A stretch of DNA of 64,000 bases from Streptomyces sp. HmicA12. GTDB taxonomy: Bacteria > Actinomycetota > Actinomycetes > Streptomycetales > Streptomycetaceae. Below the pieces are notes generated by a model that worked only from the letters and a program-made list of their open reading frames with translations, made no database searches and was not told the DNA's origin. Positions 1 to 8,825 of the stretch are shown piece after piece (the first letter of the stretch is position 1; each line of letters starts with the position of its first letter). The position numbers and the translations under genes were made by a program. The DNA is taken from NCBI RefSeq assembly GCF_000373565.1, contig NZ_KB891831.1, positions 520,442 through 584,441 of the forward strand. Reading direction: 5' to 3'.

Positions 1-185
1 TCGCGTCGGGGGACGCCCGGACGCTGCGCGCCGACGGCCCCGGCTGGTCGATGGTGGCGCGGACGGACGACATCGCCTTCGTCCTGCTCGACGACGAGCC
101 GGGCGAGGTGCTTCCGGTCGGCCGGGGAGCCGAACTGCCCCGTCTCCTGGAGGCGCTCGACAAGATGGCGGTACGCCCCGTCTGA
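1..185 (+). CDS. C-terminal fragment of an unrecognised protein
   Basis: An open frame enters from the left edge (first complete codon at position 3) and stops at TGA 183-185, giving about 60 residues. The tail has an acidic stretch (LLDDEPGE) and ends in an amphipathic helix-like segment (LLEALDKMAVRPV). Codon usage is GC-rich at the third position, as in real genes nearby. I do not recognise the family, and the 5' part lies outside the window. It is followed by 129 bases before the next gene, so it is probably the end of a separate transcription unit. Confidence 0.6.
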   Translation, partial: ASGDARTLRADGPGWSMVARTDDIAFVLLDDEPGEVLPVGRGAELPRLLEALDKMAVRPV

Positions 186-314
186 ACCGCCACCGCCTCT
201 GCACCGCCGCTGCCACATAGGGCGTTCATGCTCGATGTGGCCCCAGCCCATAGGTGTGCGAGGGCCGCGCGCCCACCATGAGGCCTCTTCACCCGCTCAT
301 GAGGAGGCCGTTCC

Positions 315-1691
315 ATGCGTATGCCCAGAACCGTTGCCCTGTCGGCCACCGCGCTTGTGGCCCTGGCTGCTTCCGAGCCGCACCCCGCGAGTGCGGCCAC
401 CTCGCAGGTCGCGCACTGCGCCCGGCAGGAGCACGCGCGCGTGCCGGGCGCGGCCTTCCAACAGAGGGCCTGTCTGGACGACTTGACGACCGCGGGGCTC
501 GCCGGCACCTCGTACACCGACCTGACGGACCAGGCGGGGCTCACGGCCAACGGCACCCGGAACCCTTCCGGTGTGCCGGGGATCCAGATCGACGGCTACT
601 TCCGCGACAGCTCGCACACGAACGGCACCCACGGCTGGAACCACGACGCGCAGTTCGTGGTCCGACTGCCCGACCACTGGAACGGCGGCCTGGTCGTGAC
701 GGCCTCGCCCGGCAACCGCAAGCAGTACGCGACCGACACGGCGATCTCCGACCGCGCGCTCGCCCAGGGCTACGCGTACGCGGCCACCGACAAGGGCAAC
801 ACGGGGCCGGACTTCTACCGCGACGGGACCCGCGCCGGTGACGCCGTGGCCGAGTGGAACGCCCGCGCCACCCAGCTGACACGGGCGGCCAGGAAGGCCG
901 TCGCCCTGCGGTACGGCCACGCTCCCCGGCACACGTACATGACCGGCATCTCCAACGCCGGCTACCTGACGCGCTGGCAATTGGAGAACCACCCCGGGCT
1001 CTACGACGGCGGCGTCGACTGGGAGGGTGTGCTCTGGACGGAGAACGGCCCCCCTCTGCTCACCTCCTTGCCGACCGCGGTGGCGTACGGGCGGGGAGAG
1101 GCCGACGCGGACGACATGTACGCGGCCGGTTTCGCCCGTGGCTCCGAGTTTCTGTGGCCCTACCACCAGAAGGCGTACTGGGGTCTCACGCAGAAGGTGT
1201 ACCGCGCCGCGTTCGACCCCTCCTTCGACCCTGACTGTCCCGGTGCGTCCGCCGGTTCGACGGTGGAGCAGATCCTCGCGCCCTGCGCGTCGGACGCCTC
1301 CTACGCCTACGCCGACCGCCCCGCGTCCGTGCGCCGGGCCGTCGCGCGCGTGGCACTGACCGGACGCGTCGGCAAGCCGCTGCTGACGCTCCAGGGCGAC
1401 CTGGACACGCTGCTGCCGATCGCCACGGACGCCGCCGTGTACGCGCGGATGACCGACGCCCGGGGGCGCGGGCGGCTGCACCGCACGTACACGATCCAGG
1501 ACGGCACGCACACCGACGGGCTGTCCGACACCTATCCGGATCGGCTGCGGCCGATCCTGCCGTGCTACCGGGACGCCTTCGACACGCTGACCCGGTGGGT
1601 GGAGCGCGGCACGCAGCCGCCCGCGGACCACATCGTGCGTCGGCCCGCGACCGGTGACGTCGTCAACTCGTGCTCCGTCGGCGCCTCTTAA
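315..1691 (+). CDS. Secreted alpha/beta hydrolase, tannase / hydroxybutyrate-oligomer hydrolase-like
   Basis: The protein has 458 residues. An N-terminal signal peptide (residues 1-28, ending ASA-A) predicts export. The nucleophile elbow is GISNAG with Ser213. Candidate acid and base residues lie in the C-terminal third (GDLDTLLP and DGTHTDGL). The arrangement resembles the tannase/feruloyl esterase and D-3-hydroxybutyrate oligomer hydrolase group, so it probably cleaves an ester in an extracellular polymer or oligomer; the substrate is not decidable here. The start is supported by GAGGAGG at 301-307, 7 bases before ATG 315. It is monocistronic and convergent with the small membrane protein gene. 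Confidence 0.72.
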   Translation: MRMPRTVALSATALVALAASEPHPASAATSQVAHCARQEHARVPGAAFQQRACLDDLTTAGLAGTSYTDLTDQAGLTANGTRNPSGVPGIQIDGYFRDSSHTNGTHGWNHDAQFVVRLPDHWNGGLVVTASPGNRKQYATDTAISDRALAQGYAYAATDKGNTGPDFYRDGTRAGDAVAEWNARATQLTRAARKAVALRYGHAPRHTYMTGISNAGYLTRWQLENHPGLYDGGVDWEGVLWTENGPPLLTSLPTAVAYGRGEADADDMYAAGFARGSEFLWPYHQKAYWGLTQKVYRAAFDPSFDPDCPGASAGSTVEQILAPCASDASYAYADRPASVRRAVARVALTGRVGKPLLTLQGDLDTLLPIATDAAVYARMTDARGRGRLHRTYTIQDGTHTDGLSDTYPDRLRPILPCYRDAFDTLTRWVERGTQPPADHIVRRPATGDVVNSCSVGAS

Positions 1692-1870
1692 CGCCCCAGC
1701 TCCTTGCGCGACACGCGGCGCAGCCTGCGCCGCTGAGAGGGGTCGAGCGTCAGGTACGCCGCGGCGGGCACGCCGAGCACGATGAGCAGGGCCGCCCACC
1801 AGGGCAGCCAGATCAGCAGGATGATCCCGGCCGCCACGCCTCCCGCGGCGATCTTCGCGTTCCTCGACAT
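1688..1870 (-). CDS. Small two-helix membrane protein
   Basis: The product is 60 residues with two closely spaced hydrophobic segments (IAAGGVAAGIILLIWLPWW and ALLIVLGVPAAAYLTL) and a basic C-terminus (RRRLRRVSRKELGR). A longer in-frame reading exists, but ATG 1870 is preceded by GGAGG (1879-1883 on this strand), which fixes the start. The last bases overlap the convergent hydrolase stop. No function is assignable. It lies downstream of, and in the same direction as, the desaturase, but a strong hairpin separates the two. Confidence 0.6.
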   Translation of the reverse strand: MSRNAKIAAGGVAAGIILLIWLPWWAALLIVLGVPAAAYLTLDPSQRRRLRRVSRKELGR

Positions 1871-2007
1871 GTGTGTGGCCTCCTTCGGGGGCGACTCGCC
1901 CTCGGCTGAGTGGAGCGGGCCCGCCTCTGCTGTGTGAAACGGGCCGGCGACGTCCACGGTTCCGACGCGCGACCCTGACAAATCCCTGATCCCGCGCCCC
2001 TGAGATG

Positions 2008-2035
2008 TCCCCGGGGCGGCACACCGCCCCGGGGA
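2008..2035 (-). terminator. Hairpin terminator after the desaturase gene
   Basis: Near-perfect inverted repeat CCCCGGGGCGG / CCGCCCCGGGG with a 4-base loop (CACA), 12 pairs in all, starting 6 bases past the desaturase stop codon. There is no U-tract, as is usual for Streptomyces terminators. Confidence 0.65.
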
Positions 2036-2040
2036 TCGGA

Positions 2041-3108
2041 TCAGATGTCGACCCGCAGCGGCTCTCCCACTTCATACATGTGCCGCAGTGCCTGGCGGTA
2101 GGAGTCGACGAGACCGGTCTCCACGAAGGGGATGCCCAGCTCGCGGCAGTGCGCCTTCACCATGGGCTGCGCGAGGCGCAGGTGGGGGCGCGGCATGCTG
2201 GGGAACAGGTGGTGCTCGATCTGGTAGTTGAGGCCGCCGAGGAACCAGTCGGTCAGGATGCCGCCCTTGATGTTGCGCGACGTGAGGACCTGGCGTCGCA
2301 GGTGGCCCCACTTGTCGCCCTCGGGGTCGGGCATCTCCATGCCCTTGTGGTTGGGCGCGAAGGCCATCCCCAGGTGCAGCCCGAACAGCGCCTGGTGGAG
2401 CGCGGCGAAGACCAGGGCGTGACCGAGCGGCATCACGGTCAGCAGCAGGGCCGTGTAGCCGACGACGTGGGCGACGAGGAGCGCACCCTCCACGAGGCGC
2501 TCACGCCCGCTCTGGCGCCGCAGGTCCTGGAATCCGTACACCTTCAGGGCGAGGCCCTCCAGGAGCGTGAGCGGGAAGAAGAGCCAGGCCTGGTGGCGCG
2601 TGAGCCAGCCACGGAACCCGGTGCGCGTGGCGGCCTGCTCGCTGGTGAAGACGAGGACGTCGGCGGCCACGTCGGGGTCCTTGTCGATGTGGTTCGGGTT
2701 CGCGTGGTGCCGGTTGTGCTTCTGGTTCCACCAGGAGTAGCTCATGCCGAGCAGCAGGTTGCCGTGGATCAGCCCGATGACCCGGCTCACGGAGCGGTTC
2801 GCGGTGATCTGGGCGTGCCCCGCGTCGTGACCGATGAACGCCGTACGCGCGCTGAGGACGGCGAGGACGGGCGCAAGGGCCAGCACCCACCAGGAGCCGC
2901 CGATGAGCGCCGTCCCGGTGATCACGGCGGCCAGGGCGAGCGCGTTGCTCACTATGGTCCCCACGTACCAGCCGGTGCGCCGTTCGAGCAGCCCCCGCCC
3001 TTTGACGTCCTTCAGCAGTGGTGTGAACTCGCTTCCCGTGTCGGTGGGGGACGGCGGCACGACACCGCGTGCGGCAGGGTCCGGGGCGGTTCGGACGGCC
3101 AAGGACAT
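2041..3108 (-). CDS. Membrane fatty acid desaturase
   Basis: This 355-residue integral-membrane di-iron desaturase introduces a double bond into an acyl chain, probably of membrane lipids or acyl-CoA. All three histidine boxes are present: HDAGH (94-98), HNRHH (131-135) and QIEHH (296-300). The last has the Q-x-x-HH form of front-end/linoleoyl-CoA-type desaturases. Hydrophobic pairs flank the boxes (about 50-85 and 205-250). ATG 3108 is chosen over an upstream in-frame ATG because GGAG lies 8 bases before it (3117-3120). It is divergent from the SNF2 helicase gene. Electron donor and regioselectivity cannot be read from sequence. Confidence 0.88.
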   Translation of the reverse strand: MSLAVRTAPDPAARGVVPPSPTDTGSEFTPLLKDVKGRGLLERRTGWYVGTIVSNALALAAVITGTALIGGSWWVLALAPVLAVLSARTAFIGHDAGHAQITANRSVSRVIGLIHGNLLLGMSYSWWNQKHNRHHANPNHIDKDPDVAADVLVFTSEQAATRTGFRGWLTRHQAWLFFPLTLLEGLALKVYGFQDLRRQSGRERLVEGALLVAHVVGYTALLLTVMPLGHALVFAALHQALFGLHLGMAFAPNHKGMEMPDPEGDKWGHLRRQVLTSRNIKGGILTDWFLGGLNYQIEHHLFPSMPRPHLRLAQPMVKAHCRELGIPFVETGLVDSYRQALRHMYEVGEPLRVDI

Positions 3109-3277
3109 GGCTGTACTCCGGTCTTTGGTGGGCGAGGGCGAAGCGGCGGGCTGCGCAAGGCCCGACCCCAAAGAACGTATGGATCAGGGGGCTTGGGCGG
3201 CCATGGCGCCACCACCCGACTACGACAGGGGGACACCCCGCCGCGCATGGGGGGTTAGCTACACCCTTAGGGGTGGG

Positions 3278-6200
3278 GTGATCCACATCACGGCCGGAGG
3301 GTGCCCGTCCGCTCGATTCAGCGGTGTACTCTCGGCGCCTCCAGAGCGGGTAGTCAAATTTGAAGACTTCGAGCGAGACGACTCCGCGGAGGAAGACTCC
3401 GGGGAATCCGAGGAAGACGAGGAAGCAGCCATCTCCGAGCACACGCATCCCGCACCCACCCCCGCCGAGACGAACGATCTCGTGCGCTGCTGCGCCCTGT
3501 TCCTGCCGGCCGACCCCGCGCGCGAGTCGACCGTCGCCTTCTGGCGAGCCGACGGCGGCGAGCTGCCCCGGCCGGAGGCGGGCACTCCCGTGGAGGTGCC
3601 GCTGGTGCTGCCCGGCGAGGAGGTGACGGTCCCCGCCGTGGCGCTGCCGGTGCGGGCCGCGCTGCCGGTGCTCACGCGCGCGCGGGCCTCCGCGCAGGCC
3701 GATCAGACGACGGCCTTCTGGGGCGCGGCCGCCCTGCTGGCGCTCCAACTCGCGGCACGAGGGCTCCTGCTGCCAGGAGTGAGCTCCGAGGACCATGACG
3801 CATGGCGGGCCGGGCCGTTGCGCGCCGAGGACCTGGAGCGGGTGCGCGAGCTGGCCGCCGCGATGCCGCCCCAGGCGCACGCCGTCCCGCTCGACGGGCA
3901 CGAGCCGCCCCGGCTGCATGCCCCGGAGCGGCTGCTGCGGGCCTTCCTGGACGCCGTCGCCGACACCCTGCCGCGCTCCCCCGCCGCGTCGGCTGCGGCC
4001 GGCGGGGCGCCCTTCGCGGCCCGCCGGCCGCAGCCGGTGCCCGAGCTGCGTCCGTGGGCGGCGGACGTCGCCGCCGGGCACGACGCGGGGGTGCGCGTCT
4101 CCCTGCGGGTCGAGGTGCCCGGTCTCGCGCAGGCCACCGACGACGAGACCCGCCTCCCGTTCCGGGCCGTGCTTCAGCTGCACAGCGTCGCCGACCCCAC
4201 GCTGGTGGCGGACGCGGCCGAGGTGTGGGCCGGATCCGGCGCGGCCCGGGCCTTCGGCGGGCGCGCCCGGATGGACGCCCTTCTGGCGTTGCGGCGAGCC
4301 ACGCGCGCGTGGGCTCCCCTGGCCCCTCTGCTGTCGGCCGCCGTCCCGGACGCGCTCGAACTGGCCGACGAGGAGGTCACCGACCTGCTCGGGGAGGGGG
4401 CGCGGGCCCTGTCCGCGGCGGGCGTCGAGGTGCACTGGCCCAAGGAGCTCGCCCGCAAGCTGACGGCACGCGCGGTGATCGGTCCACCCGACGAGGAGGG
4501 TGCCGAGGGTGCGGGCAGGGCCGCGGCGGACACTCCGTCGTTCCTGTCCGCGGACGCGCTGCTGGCGTTCGACTGGTGGTTCGCCCTCGGCGACCAGGAG
4601 CTGAGCCGCGAGGAACTGGACCGGCTCGCCGAGGCGAACCGGCCCGTGGTGCGGCTGCGCGACCAGTGGGTGCTCGTCGATCCGGACGAGGCCCGGCGGG
4701 CCCGTGCCCACCAGGACCGCAAGATCACCCCGGTCGACGCGCTGAGCGCCGTTCTGACGGGTTCCGCGGAGGTGGACGGCCGCCGCGAGGTGCGCCCGAC
4801 GGGCTGGCTGGCGGGCCTGCGGGACCGTCTCGCGGACCCGGAGGGGATGGAGCCCGCCCTGCAGATCGCCCAGCCGGCCGCGCTCGCCGCCGAGCTGCGC
4901 GACTACCAGCTGCGCGGGCTGAACTGGCTGGCCCGGATGACCTCGCTCGGCCTGGGCGCCTGTCTGGCCGACGACATGGGTCTCGGCAAGACGATCACGC
5001 TGATCGCGCTCCACCTGCACCGGCAGACCGCGCCCGAGACCGCGGGCCCGACCCTGGTGGTCTGCCCGACCTCCCTGATGGGCAACTGGCAGCGCGAGAT
5101 CGAGAGGTTCGCTCCCGGCACCCCGGTTCGCCGTTTCCACGGGGCACGCCGTTCCCTGGAGGATCTGGCCGCGGGCGAGTTCGTGCTCACCACGTACGGG
5201 ACGATGCGCCTGGACGCCGCTCAACTGGCCTCCGCCTCCTGGGGGATGGTGGTGACCGACGAGGCGCAGCACGTGAAGAACCCGTTCTCGGCGACGGCCA
5301 AGGAACTGCGCACCATCGGCGCCCGCGCGCGCGTGGCGCTCACCGGCACCCCGGTCGAGAACAACCTCTCCGAACTGTGGGCGATCCTCGACTGGACCAC
5401 GCCCGGCCTGCTGGGCCGGCTCGGCACCTTCCGCACCCGGTACGCCCGGGCGATCGAGGGCGGCAAGGATCCGGCCGCCGCCGAACGCCTCGCCAAACTG
5501 GTACGCCCCTTCCTGCTGCGCCGCCGCAAGTCGGATCCGGGCATCGCGCCGGAGCTGCCGCCCAAGACCGAGACCGACCGGGCCGTGTCGCTGACCAAGG
5601 AACAGACGGGCCTCTACGAAGCCGTGGTGCGCGAGACCCTGGCGGAGATCTCCGGCGCCGACGGGTTCGAGCGCCGCGGCCTGATCGTCAAGCTGCTGAC
5701 GGCGCTCAAGCAGATCTGCAACCACCCGGCGCAGTACCTGAAGGAGGACAGGCCCCGCGTCGCCGGCCGCTCCGGAAAGCTGGAGCTCCTCGACGAGCTT
5801 CTGGACACGATCCTCGCCGAGGACGCGAGCGTGCTGGTCTTCACGCAGTACGTGCAGATGGGCCGTCTTGTGGAACGTCATCTGGCGGCCCGGGGCGTGC
5901 CCACCCAGTTCCTGCACGGAGGTACCCCGATCGCGGCGCGCGAGGCCATGGTGCAGCGCTTCCAGGACGGGGAAGTGCCCGTGTTCCTGCTCTCCTTGAA
6001 GGCGGCCGGCACCGGTCTCAACCTCACGCGCGCGGAGCACGTCGTCCACTACGACCGCTGGTGGAACCCGGCCGTGGAGGCCCAGGCCACCGACCGCGCG
6101 TACCGGATCGGGCAGACCCGTCCCGTGCAGGTGCACCGGCTGATCACGGAGGGCACCATCGAGGACCGCATCGCCGAGATGCTGGTCCGCAAACAGGACC

Positions 6201-6298
6201 TGGCGGACGCCGTCCTGGGCGCCGGTGAGGCGGCCCTGACCGAACTCACCGATGCCGAACTGGCCGATCTGGTCGAGCTGCGAGGGGGCGCCCGATGA
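3278..6298 (+). CDS. SNF2-family DEAD/DEAH-box ATPase/helicase
   Basis: This is a Swi2/Snf2-type DNA translocase. The N-terminal third resembles the bacterial SNF2-associated region (DUF3670-like). It is followed by motif I DDMGLGKT (coded at 4970-4993), motif II as DEAQ (TDEAQHVKNP), motif III LTGTPVENN, and helicase-C motifs AAGTGLNL, WWNPAVEAQ and RAYRIGQTR. The start is unsettled: homologous-looking sequence begins near GTG 3482 (VRCCALFLPADPARE). In-frame GTG 3278 would add an unusual highly acidic stretch (DDSAEEDSGESEEDEEA). No candidate has a convincing ribosome binding site. The stop overlaps the next ATG in ATGA, so the SWIM protein is translationally coupled and probably a working partner. 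Confidence 0.88.
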   Translation: MIHITAGGCPSARFSGVLSAPPERVVKFEDFERDDSAEEDSGESEEDEEAAISEHTHPAPTPAETNDLVRCCALFLPADPARESTVAFWRADGGELPRPEAGTPVEVPLVLPGEEVTVPAVALPVRAALPVLTRARASAQADQTTAFWGAAALLALQLAARGLLLPGVSSEDHDAWRAGPLRAEDLERVRELAAAMPPQAHAVPLDGHEPPRLHAPERLLRAFLDAVADTLPRSPAASAAAGGAPFAARRPQPVPELRPWAADVAAGHDAGVRVSLRVEVPGLAQATDDETRLPFRAVLQLHSVADPTLVADAAEVWAGSGAARAFGGRARMDALLALRRATRAWAPLAPLLSAAVPDALELADEEVTDLLGEGARALSAAGVEVHWPKELARKLTARAVIGPPDEEGAEGAGRAAADTPSFLSADALLAFDWWFALGDQELSREELDRLAEANRPVVRLRDQWVLVDPDEARRARAHQDRKITPVDALSAVLTGSAEVDGRREVRPTGWLAGLRDRLADPEGMEPALQIAQPAALAAELRDYQLRGLNWLARMTSLGLGACLADDMGLGKTITLIALHLHRQTAPETAGPTLVVCPTSLMGNWQREIERFAPGTPVRRFHGARRSLEDLAAGEFVLTTYGTMRLDAAQLASASWGMVVTDEAQHVKNPFSATAKELRTIGARARVALTGTPVENNLSELWAILDWTTPGLLGRLGTFRTRYARAIEGGKDPAAAERLAKLVRPFLLRRRKSDPGIAPELPPKTETDRAVSLTKEQTGLYEAVVRETLAEISGADGFERRGLIVKLLTALKQICNHPAQYLKEDRPRVAGRSGKLELLDELLDTILAEDASVLVFTQYVQMGRLVERHLAARGVPTQFLHGGTPIAAREAMVQRFQDGEVPVFLLSLKAAGTGLNLTRAEHVVHYDRWWNPAVEAQATDRAYRIGQTRPVQVHRLITEGTIEDRIAEMLVRKQDLADAVLGAGEAALTELTDAELADLVELRGGAR

Positions 6299-7593
6299 GT
6301 GATCCGTACGACGAGCACGAGGCGTTCGACGAAAGCGCCGACGCGCAGGAGCGCACCTTCGCGGCCCTGCCGCCCATCCAGGGCCGGGGCTTCGCGCGCA
6401 CCTGGTGGGGGCAGGCGTGGCTGAAGGCGCTGGAGGACACGGCGCTCGATCTGGCGCAGCTCAAGGCGGGGCGCGGGCTGGCGCGGGCCGGTGCGGTCGG
6501 TGCCGTGTCGGTGCGTCCCGGGCGCATCACCGCCGTCGTGACGGACCGCGGTGGTGCGCGGCACCGCTCCGACGTGCTGCTGCAGCAACTGGACAGCGGC
6601 GACTGGGACCACTTCCTGGGCATGGCTGTCGAACGGTCGGGGCACATCGCGGCGCTCCTCGACCGGGAGATGCCGCCGCATCTGGTCGAGGACGCGGCGG
6701 CGGCCGGCGTGGAACTCCTGCCGGGAATCGGCGATTTGGAGCCGCAGTGCGACTGCGACGCCTGGGACCACTGCGCGCACACGGCCGCTCTGAGCTACCA
6801 GGTGGCCCGTCTGCTCGACCAGGACCCGTTCGTGCTGCTCCTGCTGCGGGGGCGGGGCGAGCGGCCGCTCCTCGACGAACTCCAGGTGCGCAGTGCCGCG
6901 CACACGCAACCGGTGGCTCCGCGCCAGGAGGCCGAGGGCGTGGACGCCGCGGAGGCCCATGCCTCCGCGATCGTGCTGCCTCCCCTGCCGGCGCCGCCAC
7001 CGCTGCCGGCGGAACCCGGGCTGCCGCCGTCCCTGGACACGGAGACGCCGCCTCCGGCGGGCACCGACGTCGCCGCGCTGGAGTTCCTGGCCGCGCAGGC
7101 CGCCGCGGAGGCGCACCGGCTGCTGGCCGACGCGCTCACCCCGGGGCATGAGCAGCGCGCCGCCGCGCCGGAGCCGAGCCCGTCCCAGGATGCGGCGCGG
7201 CTGGCCGCGGCCGCGCCGGAGCGGCACATCGCCGCCCGGCTCGCCGAGGGTTCGGGCCGGAGCATCGAGGGCCTGACGCTGGCCGCGCGCGCCTGGGAGC
7301 AGGGCGGCGCCGCCGCGCTGGCCGCCTTGGAGGACGAGTGGACCCCGGACGCGAACAGTGCGGCACGCGCGCGTGCCGCATTCGACGCCGCCTGGGAGGA
7401 GGGCGAGCGGCCCGAGCTCAGGGCCGCCCGTGGCCGCTGGACGGTCGCGGGCGCGGACGCCCAGCTGCGCCTGGGCCGCGACGGGCGCTGGTGGCCGTTC
7501 CGCAAGGAGCGCGGCCGCTGGGCCCTCGCGGGTCCCGCGGCGTCCGATCCGGCGTCCGCGCTGGCCGCGGCTCTGGGCACCGCCGAGGCGTAG
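6295..7593 (+). CDS. SWIM zinc-finger protein, partner of the SNF2 helicase
   Basis: The product has 432 residues. A SWIM-type zinc site reads CDCDAWDHCAH (CxC-x5-CxH) near residue 150. The N-terminal part (GRGFARTWWGQAWLKALE) is typical of actinobacterial SWIM proteins encoded beside SNF2 helicases. The middle (about 215-260) is Pro/Ala-rich and probably a disordered linker before a helical C-terminal region. ATG overlaps the helicase TGA by 4 bases. SWIM domains bind nucleic acid or protein, so a role as specificity or adaptor subunit for the helicase is inferred. The cellular process is unknown. Confidence 0.82.
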   Translation: MSDPYDEHEAFDESADAQERTFAALPPIQGRGFARTWWGQAWLKALEDTALDLAQLKAGRGLARAGAVGAVSVRPGRITAVVTDRGGARHRSDVLLQQLDSGDWDHFLGMAVERSGHIAALLDREMPPHLVEDAAAAGVELLPGIGDLEPQCDCDAWDHCAHTAALSYQVARLLDQDPFVLLLLRGRGERPLLDELQVRSAAHTQPVAPRQEAEGVDAAEAHASAIVLPPLPAPPPLPAEPGLPPSLDTETPPPAGTDVAALEFLAAQAAAEAHRLLADALTPGHEQRAAAPEPSPSQDAARLAAAAPERHIAARLAEGSGRSIEGLTLAARAWEQGGAAALAALEDEWTPDANSAARARAAFDAAWEEGERPELRAARGRWTVAGADAQLRLGRDGRWWPFRKERGRWALAGPAASDPASALAAALGTAEA

Positions 7594-7676
7594 GGAGCCG
7601 GTGCCCGCCGCTCGACCGGCATGGAATGGAGTAGTCCGACGGGACGAACGGCGCGTGGCGGGTGATCGTGAGTGGA

Positions 7677-7695
7677 CCTCCCTCGTCGAGGGAGG
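7677..7695 (+). promoter_or_regulatory. Perfect hairpin in the leader of the pigment operon
   Basis: CCTCCCTC / GAGGGAGG with loop GTC, an 8-bp perfect dyad ending 38 bases before the rppA ATG. It could be an operator or an mRNA leader hairpin. No known consensus was recognised. Confidence 0.35.
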
Positions 7696-7733
7696 CACCC
7701 TTCAGTCGGGGGGCGACCAGAAGGCGCAGGCTC

Positions 7734-8825
7734 ATGGCGACTTTGTGCAGACCCGCTGTCTCCGTACCGGAACACGTGATCACCATGGAGGAGACACTCG
7801 CTCTGGCACGCTCCCACCATGCGAACCACCCTCAACTACCGCTGGCGCTCCGTCTGATCGAGAACACGGGCGTACGCACCCGGCACCTGGTGCAGCCCAT
7901 CGAGGAGACGCTGAAGCACCCCGGGTTCGCGGACCGCAACGCGCTCTACGAGGCCGAGGCGAAGGCCCGTGTGCCCGCCGTCGTGCGGCGCGCGCTCGAC
8001 GACGCGCAGCTGCGGCCCACCGACATCGGCGTGATCATCTACGTGTCCTGCACCGGCTTCATGATGCCGTCGCTGACCGCGTGGCTGATCAACGAGATGG
8101 GCTTCTCCAGCGACACCCGCCAGATACCGATCGCCCAACTGGGCTGCGCGGCGGGCGGAGCGGCGGTGAACCGGGCGCACGACTTCTGCACGGCCTATCC
8201 GGAGGCGAACGCCCTGATCGTGGCCTGCGAGTTCTGCTCGCTGTGCTACCAGCCGACCGACCTGGGCATCGGCTCGCTGCTGTCGAACGGGCTCTTCGGC
8301 GACGGCGTCGCGGCCGCAGTGGTGCGCGGACGCGGCGGAACCGGCATCGCCCTGGAGCGCAACGGCTCGTACCTCATTCCGAAGACCGAGGACTGGATCG
8401 CGTACGACGTCCGCGCCACCGGGTTCCACTTCATGCTGGACAAGCGGGTGCCGACCACCATGGAGCCGCTCGCCCCGGCGCTCAAGCAACTGGCCGGGCT
8501 GCACGGCTGGAACGCCTCCGAGCTGGACTTCTACATCATTCACGCGGGCGGCCCGCGCATCCTGGACGACCTCAGCACGTTCCTCCAAGTGCCGCCGGAG
8601 GCCTTCCGGTTCAGCCGGGCCACGCTCACCGAGTACGGAAACATCGCCAGCGCCGTCGTCCTGGACGCGCTGCGCCGGCTCTTCGACGAGGGCGGCGCAC
8701 CCGACTCGGCCCGCGGCCTGCTCGCCGGGTTCGGCCCCGGGATCACCGCGGAGATGTCGCTCGGCCGCTGGAGTCGCTCGGACGACCGTGACGGCCTCCC
8801 AGAGCTCGTGGAGGCCGCCGTATGA
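7734..8825 (+). CDS. rppA: 1,3,6,8-tetrahydroxynaphthalene synthase (type III PKS)
   Basis: The enzyme condenses five malonyl-CoA into 1,3,6,8-tetrahydroxynaphthalene (THN), the pigment precursor. It has 363 residues from ATG 7734, which gives the usual RppA N-terminus (MATLCRPAV); an upstream in-frame ATG is rejected for that reason. The chalcone-synthase-fold triad is complete: Cys138 (QLGCAAGGAA), His270 (YIIHAGG) and Asn303 (YGNIASA), the same numbers as in Streptomyces griseus RppA. The stop overlaps the P450 start in ATGA, so the genes are translationally coupled. The operon continues with a cupin oxygenase, indicating a complete pigment pathway. Confidence 0.95.
   Translation: MATLCRPAVSVPEHVITMEETLALARSHHANHPQLPLALRLIENTGVRTRHLVQPIEETLKHPGFADRNALYEAEAKARVPAVVRRALDDAQLRPTDIGVIIYVSCTGFMMPSLTAWLINEMGFSSDTRQIPIAQLGCAAGGAAVNRAHDFCTAYPEANALIVACEFCSLCYQPTDLGIGSLLSNGLFGDGVAAAVVRGRGGTGIALERNGSYLIPKTEDWIAYDVRATGFHFMLDKRVPTTMEPLAPALKQLAGLHGWNASELDFYIIHAGGPRILDDLSTFLQVPPEAFRFSRATLTEYGNIASAVVLDALRRLFDEGGAPDSARGLLAGFGPGITAEMSLGRWSRSDDRDGLPELVEAAV

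Noticed and set aside
297..2075. 592-codon frame antisense to the secreted hydrolase
   Set aside because: The + strand gene has a signal peptide, nucleophile motif and ribosome binding site; the antisense frame has none.
2501..6136. 1211-codon open frame antisense to the SNF2 helicase
   Set aside because: Long antisense frames are routine in GC-rich DNA. Its translation shows no family motif, while the + strand has all SNF2 motifs.
3278..7593. SNF2 plus SWIM as a phage-defence island
   Set aside because: No methyltransferase, nuclease, PLD protein or mobile context is adjacent, so DISARM- or BREX-like systems are not supported.
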